From assembly GCA_004352715.1 (NCBI GenBank), contig SCFE01000009.1, positions 1,196,715 through 1,260,714 of the forward strand: 64,000 nt of DNA. The letters are read 5' to 3'. Each line of letters begins with the position of its first letter. Position 1 is the first letter of the stretch. Origin of the DNA: Hofstenia miamia (lineage: Eukaryota > Xenacoelomorpha > Acoela). The translations under genes and the position numbers were made by a program. A model generated the notes under the pieces. The model had not been told where the DNA came from. It saw only the letters and a list, made by a program, of their open reading frames with translations, and did not search any database. Shown in pieces: positions 22,001 to 33,599 of the stretch.

Positions 22001-24034
22001 TGTCTGGCTGTATCCAGACCCTAACTATGTTAACACTTGACAAAAAATGTTCAGTCTCTGATTACTCTTGTACTTAGTATTTTTGCTGTTGGAACGCTCA
22101 AAAGTTTACCTCGACAAAATAATTTTACTGATATATCTAATTTACAGAAGCCTATGCAATATTTTCTGATTGGGTATACTTCAATTGCGAGTGTTCACTT
22201 ACGTGGCAGATACATCTTTGGCTTGTAAAAACATTACAAAAATGTCCCTTAGGATGAATTTTACAATCTTAGTTGCAAATTAATAAAAAAAGTTATAAAA
22301 TATCCTCGTTTTAAATCAAACCTGCTAGGGGAAATTTTTCCCATGTCTTTCTATGTACCCTACTACTGCTTTAGCATTCTTGAAAAGACAGAAAAGATTT
22401 GAAGTGATTGTCAAAATGAAGAAAATAATTGTAAATTGCATCGAGGGCATCATTGTTTATTTGGATAACTTTGTGTCTCTTATACACATCTATCATCTAT
22501 CAAAAGAACATCGACTAATCTGAAGCAATGTAAATGCTAAGCATGTGAAGATTAGGAATGAATGTAGGAATTTTGTTTAGGCTACGCAAAGTGGTGATAT
22601 TTCCTAACTTAGTAAGGGCAATTCAACTGTATACAGTAATGCCGTGTTTTACAAGTAGTAGGTCTACTAGTGAATAACGATTGAATCCGTTATTGCTCCT
22701 AAGCCTGTGCAATGAGAAGCTCATTTCTCTGCCATCAGCCAAAATTCCTAGGAAACTTATCTTTGCTAATAAAATGAAACATTGCACATTTGCACTGCCA
22801 AAATGAGATTTTAGCTTTTTAAAATTATGTCGAATAAAATAATTTGCGGCCTATTAATAAGTTAATAGTGCTCTGAGGCTTACACAAAAATCATTAGCAG
22901 GATCTGCACTAGGCAAGAAGTTAAGACTCCTCATTAAAATTAATATATTGACATTTAACATAGTTTTTTGAGAAGATATTTCTGTGCCGTTTTGATTGAA
23001 AACTTCAGAACAAGACAAAAAGATGTCATTGCAACTACTTTATCAGACATGCCTTTCTAATTGATGTTGGAATACAGACAAGCAGGAATCGAAACAGAAA
23101 CTCAAAATATGACAGAATATCCCGATTCAATGTCACAGTGTCAGTGCAGTGTATAGTCTTACCTTGTAGTTCCTCACTTTTCCACCTCCTAGTTCATTTC
23201 AAAGGCAAATATTATGGACGTTTTTTGATATACAATATTTATGGGTGTGGCATCAAGGGAGTAGCAGGATTTTGTGACAGGAGACGACTCAGTGGCGATC
23301 ATTTGAGTGAACGAAATTAGAACAAAGCGCGACAAAATTTTTAAAATTTTGAAAATTAGTCCCTGAAATGCATCTCACCCAATTACTTTGAAAACATAAC
23401 GTTGGGCATTCCTCCATGGCCCCATTGAGTACGTCAGTGTACAGGCTGGACCGGGGTTGAAACTGAAGAATTAAGCAAGCTCCAGCAGTTCGTGAGCCAG
23501 CCCAAGAATATCCCTAAAAATGAATCATTTTGCAAACACGTTTAAAAAATTTGAATTAAAGTGTAATGCCAATATTTTTTATTGTGCCTTAACCCTATGT
23601 AATCCAGGCATATCTTACGATTTTTGATGGTTTCATAAACAATTGTTAATTGCTCATTCTAGTATGGATAACTCAGAAACTTTATGCCTTATTATTATCT
23701 AAATGTTAGGTATGTAAAAATAAGATGTTCCATTGAAAAAAATTTTGCTTTTACATTCTTCAGAGATGGGAATAACCTTTATCACAAATATTTACCATAA
23801 AGGGCAGTAAATTTGGCCACATATCAATTTTGCAAAAGGCTCAATTTTTTGCCAGCTGAACAGAACCAATCTATTTAATACCAAATATAATTAAATTTTG
23901 TTCATATGTGAATTGCAATTTCATACACAAAATCCAGAGCAAAATGGCAATGTTACTCAGAATTTTGAGATAATGTAAAACCTAAATTTATGGCTACATC
24001 ACGGCCAAAGTGGCAAACGGGTTACACAATTGAC
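22001..24034. other. AT-rich sequence, nothing recognised
   Basis: There is no convincing coding frame. A slightly GC-richer patch at 23400-23510 shows no structure I can name. Confidence 0.45.
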
Positions 24035-24370
24035 CTAAGACTCAGCGCTACCCGCAGATAATTGACCCGTGACCTGACCCGTGGTACGTTGACCCATGAC
24101 CCAACCCATGGGTCAGACAGTCAACATTTGATCCGAGTGATACTTGCAAAACTAACACGAAGCAATGTCGTTATCATTTATTTAAGAGTAGGTTTTACAT
24201 AGCATAGTATAATGTATACTTATTGAAAATTCATGGTCAGTCTTCCCCTTATAATTCATGGAAATCCTTCACATAATGAATTTCTCTCACCCAGCAATTT
24301 TCAAGGTTTTGATCCGATTATTCCTTGACACAATCGGCGGGTCTGACGGGTTAGTTAGACCCGTTTGAAT
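24035..24370. repeat. ACCCGTGACC phrase cluster
   Basis: Degenerate repeats of 'gacccgtgacc', 'gacccatgaccc' and 'acccatgggtcag' fill 24035-24120, with a further GGGTCTGACGGGTTAG patch at 24335-24370. ACCCATGGGT at 24104-24113 is a perfect palindrome, made where the phrase meets its own complement. Confidence 0.6.
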
Positions 24371-25084
24371 CTTGATCAAAACCCAATATGAATAGGCGGA
24401 CACAAATTTTTTTAACTTAAGTATAATGACGTGTGGATAAAAGCTCTTAGATTAGAAATGGCCATAGTATATCAAACAGCTAAGCAGCTACAAATATAAG
24501 ACCGGTAAATTAAAGCTAAACAAGCTGGCTAAAACGCTCAATTTTTACTATTCCAATTCACTACTACAAAATTTGTGTACTGCACCAAAAATTGTTTACC
24601 AAACAAAATATTGAAATCAAAAATTTAAAATTAACTAAAGTTAAAATGTTTAGCTATATTGCAATATTGCTGATTAGCCATTGCAATAATCAACTTAATT
24701 ATTCCCGCATACACAGTGAAATCCATGCTCATATATGTACTAATTACTTTTTTGGAAATTGTACATTCCTCAACTTGGCCGACAGAACTCTTGCTATATA
24801 ACCAATTATCATGTCTAAAATGTAATGTAGTAAAACAATTGTCAGCACATGCTGAGTGTGGTAAATGTGATTGGGGATGTCTAAACATAATCCATCTGAT
24901 ATGTATACTTATTTACCAAGCCGACGAAAAATGAATATTTTGCAGCACGCATTTTATTTTAAAAAGATACAGAAATGATGAAAATATTGGGGAATTATAG
25001 GATTTTTAATATGTATATGTGTGCCCAATACTCAGCATAGTTTATCTTGATGAACTGTAAAATCCATTAGGTTATAGTTCCATA
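24371..25084. other. AT-rich sequence, nothing recognised
   Basis: Overlapping short open frames at 24592-24934 have no recognisable product. Confidence 0.45.
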
Positions 25085-25086
25085 TA

Positions 25087-26583
25087 CAGTGGTGCCAAAA
25101 ATAATGTCCGCACTTTTCATTTTTTGAGAAATTGTTAAATTGAGGTTAATAGAATGCTATTGTTTAGATAACCTATACCTCATTTGATTTGCTTCTTATT
25201 CCTCTATAATTTTATCTGATTATATTTGAATTTTAATTAAAGCATCTCAGTGGTAACTTCAATTTAAAAGCACATTTCAAATGGAGAAGGCAAAAAGAAA
25301 CTCCGCAAGCAGTAAATGAGACCAAAACTAACTTAAATCTTTCTGATTTATCCAATCTAGAACTGGGCCGTAGATTGAAATGTGATGAGAAAACGGTTCG
25401 TATGACTATGCAAAAGCACCAAAGCAGTGGCAGTGTTTTAGACACCCCTAAATCTGGCCGTCCTAGAGTCACTTCTTACAGAGAAGACCATGCTATCAAA
25501 ATCCACAGCCGCTGAATCAGATTTGAAACGTGTCCCCAAATTCAACGACAGTATGTTCTCTTTCTACTGTTAAGAAACGATTGAAATTGTTTATCTTACG
25601 AGGGTGTATTGCAAGAGGCAAACCAAAGATTTCTGAAAAGAACAGAAAACACCTTCAGGACTTTGTCAGCCGCAATGAAGATCATGATTTATTTTTCTTA
25701 CTGGTCGAAAATTTTTTTAGTGACGAAAGTAAGTTCAACAGGTTTGGCAGTGATGGCAAGCACTACATGCGTCGAAGTAAGGATGAGGAATTTCATCCTA
25801 GATGCACAATTTCAATTCTTCAAGGTGGTAGACGTTCAGTTATGGTATAGGGCGTTATTGGTGCCAATGTTCCAGGGCCTATAGTGTGTTTGCAAGGTCA
25901 AATTACTTCGACCAAGTACATTGATATGTTGACTGAACATTTTTTACATTACTTTAGACAGAATGCGGATGATAATCCTAATCTTCATGTACGAAAACGC
26001 TCCCATTCACGCAACTGGCAATGTCAAGAGGTTCTTTGCAGGCCATGATATTCCGTGTTTGGATTGGCTTGCACAATCTGCAGACCTTAATCCAATAGAA
26101 AACTTATGACATTACATCAAGCAACAGTTACGCAATGATAACATTTCAAATTTGGAAAACTTTGGACAAAAATTAAAGAGAAGTGGTATGTCCCTTCACC
26201 GGAACTTTACCGAAGACCAATTCAATGGATGACCAAACGATTGCGAGCTGTCAAATTTCAGAAGGGCTATGCTACTAAATACTAACTATTTTATTGTATT
26301 CCTGTTGTATTTGTGTATCATTAGTGTTCTATAGTTACATTAAAATAACAATTTTCCTTTGCGCGGAGTTTCTTTTTGCCTTCTCCATTTGAAGTTAACT
26401 GTTGAAAATCAAGTTAATACTGGAATGTTTCAATTAGAATTCAAATATGAACAGATAAAATTGTAGACCCATAAATATCCAATCAAATGCGGTATATGCT
26501 GTTTAAACAATCACATTCAAGCTAGCTCAAATAAGCCAATTTTGAAAAATTAAAAGTCATCTGCCGATATTTGAAAATTTTCA
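25087..26583 (+). mobile_element. Tc1-like transposon with long IR/DR-type termini
   Basis: The left end CAGTGGTGCCAAAAA follows TA at 25085-25086. The terminal inverted repeats are about 220 bp long and moderately diverged: left about 25087-25310, right about 26356-26583. The best-conserved inner part (25280-25308 versus 26361-26389) is nearly identical. The outer word GCCAAAAATAATGTCCGC (25094-25111) recurs in diverged form as GGCAAAAAGAAACTCCGC (25289-25306), 14 of 18 matching, and the inner right copy (26363-26380) is an exact reverse complement of the inner left. This is the nested IR/DR arrangement known from Sleeping Beauty-like Tc1 elements. The outermost right end is degraded. Inside is a dead transposase. 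Confidence 0.85.
25283..26285 (+). pseudogene. Dead Tc1 transposase
   Basis: Domains read in order across several frames. The helix-turn-helix region is 'NLELGRRLKCDEKTVRMTMQ' (about 25350-25410), followed by 'GSVLDTPKSGRPRV' with the GRPR AT-hook-like linker (about 25430-25470). The second helix-turn-helix follows (about 25530-25600). The catalytic start 'FFSDESKFNRFGSDG' with the first Asp is near 25720-25760, and 'MRRSKDEEFHPRCT' and 'GGRRSVMV' follow. A TAG at 25847-25849 stands where the family has Trp. Next are 'YENAPIHATGNVKRFF' near 25990, where the usual second catalytic Asp is Glu, and 'DLNPIENL', where TGA again replaces Trp. The end is 'WYVPSPELYRRPIQWMTKRL ... KGYATKY'. Two nonsense Trp codons, one altered catalytic Asp and frameshifts make it inactive. 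The final acidic residue (DD34E type, NPIE) is kept. Confidence 0.85.
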
Positions 26584-27584
26584 AAAAAGCAATTGATAGA
26601 ACCTTACAATGAGCCCAAAATCTAAGTGGACGTATTCGTCCTCATGGGGTTAGTAAGATTTGAGAAAATCAATTGAAAATGTGCACGAAATCTCTCGTAT
26701 CCCCTTGGATACACTGTGCAATTTGAAGTGGTGTCATTTCTTGAAAAGCCCGGTTCCCAATATTCCCCTGGAAAAGTCGCCAGGCTTGAGTTTTGAATAA
26801 AAATTGGCAGGACCATGTCAAAATTCCAGCAATGCAACGAGCCAAGGCCAGGCACTAATAAGAGCTCGGACTAAAAATCAGACCCGGTTTCAACGCTGGT
26901 ATACATCACGTTGTGGTATAGTACAAAAGATGCATAAATTAAATATTTTTGCAAATATTGGTGCAGTGGCGTACAAAAATCCGACCAATGAATTTTAACA
27001 ATAACTACAATATGTAAGGATCAATGGATGCAAGCAATACACATTAATATGCAGCCTCCGCTTAAAATTATTATAACCAAAATCAACAAACGTTTGAATT
27101 TAGTTTTTGAAAAACTGACTTTATTGGTCCACCAAACCTTTGAAGTTGAGAGTGAACGGCATCCCCCCTTCCACTTCCAAAATATTATTCACAGCGGGGG
27201 CATCCCTCACATCAATGAATGCTGTCAATACATGCCTTGACATTATGTCTGAGGATCTCTTTTTAATGTTGATGCCTCATCCTTGTTTTAAATTTAATCA
27301 ACATATCCACTGCAATCCCGATTAAAAAGGAGTTAATCCGAAAACATTTCCCAGCGTTCCTCAAATGCCGATAAACAAGACATGTTGCTGGGGCTGTTCG
27401 GTTGAGACCCTTCATCAGGGCCCAACAATCAGCAAGTACCATGAATTGAAGGAGAACAACTTGTTGAGAGCCTATGCGGCTCTTCTTGGAATTCCGTCAA
27501 TGTAAAATCAGAATTCCAAGAATGTTTTCACACAAAAAAACGTCATTTCACACATAATCCAATACATTTTGCGGAACCAAAAAA
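26584..27584. other. GC-richer sequence, possibly decayed hAT body
   Basis: The stretch is somewhat richer in G and C than the neighbouring DNA, and several short frames of 60-77 codons overlap. None shows a recognised motif. Its position directly upstream of a hAT C-terminal segment suggests it is the decayed body of that element, which is an inference only. Confidence 0.3.
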
Positions 27585-27809
27585 CATTTCATCTGCTGAA
27601 GTTGAACAGGGATTCTTCGCATGAACATAATTTTCACTGATCTCTCGAATAAAATAGATATTTTGAATCTCTCATCAGTGATAATTATCCGCGCTAATGA
27701 GCCACTCCAAGCACTTGGAATGCAGATGAAGCTGTCATATCTTGACTACTTCACCATCGATCTGCCCTGGAAAATAAATCCCAAAATTGCGAGGTGGACG
27801 AAAAAGTGA
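27585..27809 (+). pseudogene. hAT transposase C-terminal (dimerisation) fragment
   Basis: Around 27592 one frame reads 'SAEVEQGFF' and, after a one-base shift, continues 'MNIIFTDLSNKIDILNLSSV' and 'IIIRANEPL' up to the stop at 27809. hAT-family transposases end with 'SSAEcERgFS.mN.i.t..RN.L.v..ls.Lm.i....gP', which matches in order and spacing. The domain mediates dimerisation in the family. The frameshift at the 'GF(F/S)-MN' step and the lack of a recognisable catalytic core or BED finger upstream show a dead remnant. No 8-bp target duplication or terminal repeat was found. Confidence 0.5.
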
Positions 27810-28249
27810 CCAAAGTAAAAACGTTGTATATTTGAAAACTGAAATTAAAAACTCGTTTGTAGCATGTGGGAATCTAGGTCCCCTAGTGATATTTTAAAAA
27901 TGGTTTCATACATCTTTTGTTTAACATCATTAAAATTTTTCAAAAACAGTAATACATTTTTAAGAATTCCTGGACTGTTTCAAATATTTTTTATTAAAAT
28001 TTAAGAAAAAATGTACTTTGGTGACTTTACTTGCCCCTTGTAATCTTCAACAGATAATTTCATAAATTTAATTCACAACGAAGTGCAATCTTTTAATTTC
28101 TTAATGGGAGCAACCTTTAAAGAACATTAAATTGCAATTTGTATTTTATGAAAAGCCCTCCTTTCTTTAATTGATGCTATTTTTTCACCCGCATATTGGA
28201 AAAGAGATTATTAAAATAGTAGCAATTCTTTCCATTCTATTGCATAAAA
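27810..28249. other. AT-rich sequence, nothing recognised
   Basis: No gene or repeat signal is seen. Confidence 0.45.
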
Positions 28250-28670
28250 AATTTCGCCGGGTTTGTAAACGTTAGAAATAAAATTGTGTGCGGTAGACAT
28301 ATTTGTAAAACTTACCGCACTGCAGCATCATTTTGCCACCACCTACCCCCACAAAAATACGAAAATCACCGCGGTATATTGCAATGCCCAAAAGTTACCA
28401 CATTTACCATATTTATGAGTTTAGTAACTCTAAAGTTAATAAAGTTTTACTGTTAAACATTATTTTTATCTAAATTACAAATTTGATGAATATGCGAAAT
28501 TTATATCTTTCTGAAATTAGTTAATTTTGGTATTCTTAATATTAATCTTTCCTCAAACTCGCAATTTATTTTCTTTGACGATGCTGACACCGCAGTATAC
28601 AGTAATGACAGTTTTCTTATGGCTACCGCACTGAATCGCGGTATACCGCGGTGCACCGCACTGCGTTAAT
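28250..28670. repeat. ACCGC / GCGGTAT phrase clusters
   Basis: Words of the type TGCGGTA, TACCGCA, ACCGCGGTAT and GTGCACCGCACTGC recur at 28285-28385 and 28585-28670. CGCGGTATACCGCG at 28637-28650 is a perfect 14-bp palindrome. A hairpin with TGCGGTA / TACCGCA arms lies at about 28288-28320. Confidence 0.65.
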
Positions 28671-28807
28671 CTCTATTTGGAAACACCTTTATCAATATCG
28701 ATTTTCTTACTTTATAAGGTGAACAATTTTAAATGCTCTTTGATGTGCTTTGGAATGAAACACTAATGTCTAAACACTTTTTTAAAGTACTATTATCGTA
28801 ATTGTTT

Positions 28808-28954
28808 AGTATATATATATATATATATATATATATATNNNNNNNNNNNNNNNNNNNNNNNNNNNNNNNNNNNNNNNNNNNNNNNNNNNNNNNNNNNNNN
28901 NNNNNNNNNNNNNNNNNNNNNNNNNNNNNNNNNNNNNNNNNNNNNNNNNNNNNN

Positions 28955-28989
<35 letters not shown>

Positions 28990-29010
28990 CAGTATGTATA
29001 TATATATATA
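28808..29010. repeat. (TA)n microsatellite interrupted by an N-gap
   Basis: (TA)n runs flank the gap 28839-28954 on both sides, and another short run lies at 28993-29010. The gap is best explained by an unresolved microsatellite. Confidence 0.9.
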
Positions 29011-29539
29011 ATCATCGAATTTTTATTCAGAACTATTTAATCACATTAGAGACTATATAAATGCAATTTATTATTTAAATATCTCAATAAATAAAATTTA
29101 TATGCATGGATATATTTGAAGAATACGTCACAAATGCTCTTTATAATAATCAACTACAACGTCACCTCATAATTACTTTTAAATATACTGTAAACCTTTG
29201 CGTAAAAAACTCGTAAACTTCACCGTTAACTTTTATTCCCGAATTCATTCTGAGAGGTAATATATTTACTGTTATGTTAATGTAAAACGCCATTTGTTGA
29301 CGGTGTTGTTTACGGTTCGATTTTCACTTATTAACGTATTGAGTTTGGATCACTTCCTTAAGCGCTTAATATTATTTCCTGAAGGCATTACAGATTTTGA
29401 AAAATTCTGAGTGAATTTAGGGTTAGTAGAAATCTTCAATATTGCATTCAAACATGCGCATGTCCATTTCTCACGATTTTCAAATTTCCTATTAGGTCTA
29501 TAGAAATTTTTTGGAAAATTTGGAAAACAATTTTCCTTT
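29011..29539. other. AT-rich sequence, nothing recognised
   Basis: No gene or repeat signal is seen. Confidence 0.45.
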
Positions 29540-29900
29540 TAACCTTAAACTGCCAGCAGATTTTTTACTGATGTTGCTCATGGTATGCCTCAATGGATTA
29601 GGGATATCTTTGCACATATCAAGAAGTGCTCATTGTTGCTTCCATGGGCTCAAAACTTTATAAATACATGAACATTAGGTAAGGAGAGAATTTAAATATC
29701 TTTCAAAATTCGAAATTTTCAAAATCCTTTCAACAACTTCAACCATAGCAATACGCTTTAGTAAAATTTTTCAATATTGCAATAAAGCATGTCCTCCAAT
29801 ACCTGCGATGCCTCACGATTTCTAAATTTGTTAATAGACTTGGGGAAAATTCCTTGTAAATTTAGAAAAACGGTTTGTCGTTTACAATGGACTCTAGGCA
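29540..29900 (+). repeat. Dispersed repeat, copy 2
   Basis: The right part (29707-29900) aligns with 1-215. The left part (29540-29640), with 'ttactgatgttgctcatggtatgcc' and 'cacatatcaagaagtgctca', aligns with 31470-31570. The copy therefore bridges the other two and indicates a family at least 360 bp long. No coding capacity is seen. Confidence 0.55.
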
Positions 29901-31469
29901 GTTCAAAGTTAAAAGGATTCCCGGATGTTTAAGGCTAAGCACGTAATAAATGCAAGAATTTATTCAAATAATTGCAAATGGCTTAAGATCACTTTGAAGC
30001 GAAATTCAATTTCGCCAATGGTCATTTACAGAAGTAGAAGACAAAGAGCTTTCAACTATAAATTTAAAACCATGAAAAATTTACTTACTATAATGTAATG
30101 GGTAAATTTATGTAACTAATTTACAGTTTTATAACAAGGAAACTGATAATGATTATCAAATTGACGTAAGCTTACAGAAGAATATCATAGAGATGTGACA
30201 AATATAGTTGCTGGCCAAGTGAATCTTTGAATAAAATAAATATTGAAAATATTTGTAAACATGCTTTAAAAGCGTTTTTCAACCGGTAAAATCCGTTCTG
30301 CCCACGATTGCTACGACCGAGACCGGTTTCCTAAGAAAATTCATATTTAACCTGGAATGATGACTAACTGTACGCTTTGTATTGAAATATAAACCAAATA
30401 AATATGATTGAGGTAAATTTCAATAACATCACAGTGTAAAGAATGTTATGCTTGAGTTCAGAAGGACACCCTCGGAATAATACACAGAAAACTAATTAAA
30501 AAATTTTTTCGGCAATGTTTTGAACAATATGTACGTGGTCTCAGTACTTTTACGCTACCAACGACGCTGCTGGATAGTTTAAAATAAATAAGCATACTTC
30601 TGTTAAATATTTAGAATAGAACTTTTCTTTGTATTACTACTTACAAGATCTAATTATATTATGTTTTAATATATTGTAGTCCATTTTAGGTGTTACTCAA
30701 GATTTATATCTCAATGAATTTACATAAAACCTATCGTGAAAAAATTTTATTTATTTAAGCTTTCTCTTAATTCAAAGCAAATTAGAAAATAAATGCAAAT
30801 TATTGCGTTCAATATCAAGAGAATGATGATTGCAGCATAAAATATGCAGCTTTTATCTTCATAAATTGAGTGAATGGTTGCATATCTTAATGTTTGAATT
30901 TAGTGAGAAAAATTGAATTATACGCTGTGATAACTGTGGAATTAAGGAACTGCTATTTTCAAATGGATATCCTGCCTAGCCTGCCAAAGTAAATTTACTA
31001 CTAATCTGAATTTCCAAGTAAATGTAGCAATAATTTCAGCTTAAATTTATAACAAATTAAAAGCTATCCACTTTATTATTGCAGCAACAGCAAAGAATAA
31101 CCGGATAATAAACTTGCTTTATTATTTTGGCAAATATTAATGCAATAACTTTAGCTTTTAGCAGCCAAAATATTTTTTGCTTGCTAATTCAATTCTTTGC
31201 TATTTTTTTTTATAAAATACTGAGTTTCTCTATGCTTCTATGCATAGTCTCATTAAATACGATCTTCATAAGTGATCGTAAAAAATAGAAAAAAGGCTTA
31301 TATGCTCACAATTTTTTGAACACCGTTTGAAAAAATATATTTTCACAATCTATAAAAATATTTGTATCGAAATAATATCTCCAAACTGCATGAAAAGCAT
31401 AGTTAATCTTCCTAGTTTATGAAGTCAACTTGACTTTGAACTAAATCTAATTTTACTAGAATTTTTCAA
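29901..31469. other. AT-rich sequence, nothing recognised
   Basis: I see no convincing frame, splice pair or repeat. Confidence 0.45.
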
Positions 31470-31620
31470 AACTGTAAGGGGTTCCACTGATTTTGCGCAT
31501 GGCACGCCATTTTTCTTCAAAAATCAAAATATATTATGTGCCCATATAAGAAGCTTTCAATATTTCTTAACAGGCTTGGATTAAATTGTTCACACTGTTA
31601 AGCCTCTAAGGATTTTTCTA
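31470..31620 (+). repeat. Dispersed repeat, copy 3 (partial)
   Basis: 'ccactgattttgcgcatggcacgcc' and 'gcccatataagaagctttca' match 'ttactgatgttgctcatggtatgcc' and 'gcacatatcaagaagtgctca' of copy 2, with similar spacing. Identity is modest. Confidence 0.45.
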
Positions 31621-33599
31621 CGAAAGACTATCTTGGATAAAGCATTACAAAAATAAGTTTTATAGAAACTAAATTTATCTAGGTGTGTAATGTCATAAAT
31701 TTATTTATTTTAACAATATTAAAAATGCTTTTCCTATGTATTTTTCAAACATCATGGGTCTTCTGGTCAACTTTAAATTGTAGATTTCTATAACGTGTGC
31801 AGCTTTCAATTATGGCTAATTTGATTAAATAGCCATGTACATAACATATAATAGACCATTTTGACTATTTGTGAAACAAGACAAAAAATTATACTTTTAA
31901 TTGATTTGATTGAGCATGTATAACTTTGTTTTTATGCAAGAATAATTTATGCAAAATTTCAATACAGCTTTATTTCTGTTTAAAAATATTATGCTCAACC
32001 TTTAACTTTTTATATTTATTCCAAAAATGATCTCTAAAATTCCATTAGTAAGCAGTTTTGCGACCCTGACATAATTAGTATTCGTTCTATTCAGTAGTTG
32101 TAGAAAGCTTTTTTGGGGAAGCTAGTTTTATTAACTGCTGGGTTGCTATTAGACCTGTGACATAGCATTGAATTGATTGCAATAATAGATATTCGATAAA
32201 TTCTTAGGAAATCACGAAATCGTATGGCGTAAATTGTAAAGCTTTGGTACTAATCTGGAATTTTTTTTCAAATTTTCTAAATTAATTTGCTAGTATATTA
32301 GAATTTTTGGATTAACCATCTTTGGCACTGTTAAATAATCCCACTGTTATTTTTCCATCACGAATTGCAACTTGACAGATATTAAAAATTTTTATATTGG
32401 TTTAAGATGTTGCTCTTCAGAACTTACTAATTCCGCATAACCCCGTTATTATAACAAAAAACATTTGCAGGATTGAGTCTTGTGTCGGATTAACCAATTT
32501 CGGGGCCTGTAGCACATTGATTTGATGTACCGGAAAGTAATTGAATATTTTATAGATTTGAGCTACATTCTACAAAAATAACCAAAGTCTAATGTAAGGA
32601 AAATATGAAACAAAAATTACATTTAAATGTCTTTTCGACACATTTTCATCTCTCAAATTTTGCTAATTATTTCAAATAAGTTCATTTACTTCAGAAAGTC
32701 ATTGTCAATATTCAAAGCAGTTAAATAGTGTAACCCCTTTTCCCTCATCGTGTTTCGATACTTTTTTGAAAATGAACTATCTCCAGTACAATTCGTGTGG
32801 TGTCAACAATGTCTTCTTTAATCGAAGTGAAATAGTTGAGTTCTGGAATAATCAACACCAATGTTCTTCACAATTCTGAAAGCTGAGGCAGTTTGTCTTT
32901 CAATCCGGCTTCAGAATGCTGGGGATACGCTTCTAAATCTGTCAGATGTTAGCTTATGTAGATTTCGCAAAAATATAAGCCGTGTGCTCAATTGGGTGTA
33001 TGCCTTGCAACGTTGCTCCAGTATTCTATTCTGCCCAATAATGCCAGGAAATGATATCTCAAAAGATTTTCTTGCTCAATCAAGAAAGGGGACAATGTGA
33101 AGTGCGGGGACTGTAGTAATTGTTACATATGGTAACCCTTCGTTGATTGAATCTCAGGTTTATGATTTAGAGATCACAAATTTAATTGCAGTGTTAAGTT
33201 GAAATTTCACCACAAATCAAATATTTTAAATTCATTTAGTAAAAGCTATCGTTAGATTACATTCAACTGCTATTTTCGTAAATATATTTTGTGAAGAAGC
33301 CTCTAAATTGCAACAGTTTAATTAGTTAATAAATGTAACAAAGAAATTTAAAACTTTTAAGTTCGGCACTTCAAAGTCAATCAATACTTTAGTAATTGGA
33401 TTCGAGATGACACTAAAGCCAACATAGCTTCCTTATTATTAGAAAAGTAAAGGAAATGGAAGGAAATTTTCAAAATTAAGTAATAGTATGAAGACCTCGA
33501 ATCAAGTTTACTATGAGTAGCTACTGCTTAAAAACAGTTAGAAAATTTACATCACTTTACATTCCCAACTAAAACAGGTTTATCCAAGAGGAGCAGAAA
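31621..33599. other. AT-rich sequence, one weak open frame
   Basis: A 79-codon plus frame at 32861-33100 starts at an ATG and lies in a slightly GC-richer patch (32720-33110). I recognise no motif and see no clear splice sites. It could be a decayed exon or chance. Confidence 0.4.

Noticed and set aside
24631-24934. Overlapping frames of 70-85 codons on both strands
   Set aside because: They overlap each other on opposite strands and carry no motif or splice context.
32861-33100. 79-codon frame in a slightly GC-richer patch
   Set aside because: No motif, splice signal or second copy was found; I kept it only as a remark.
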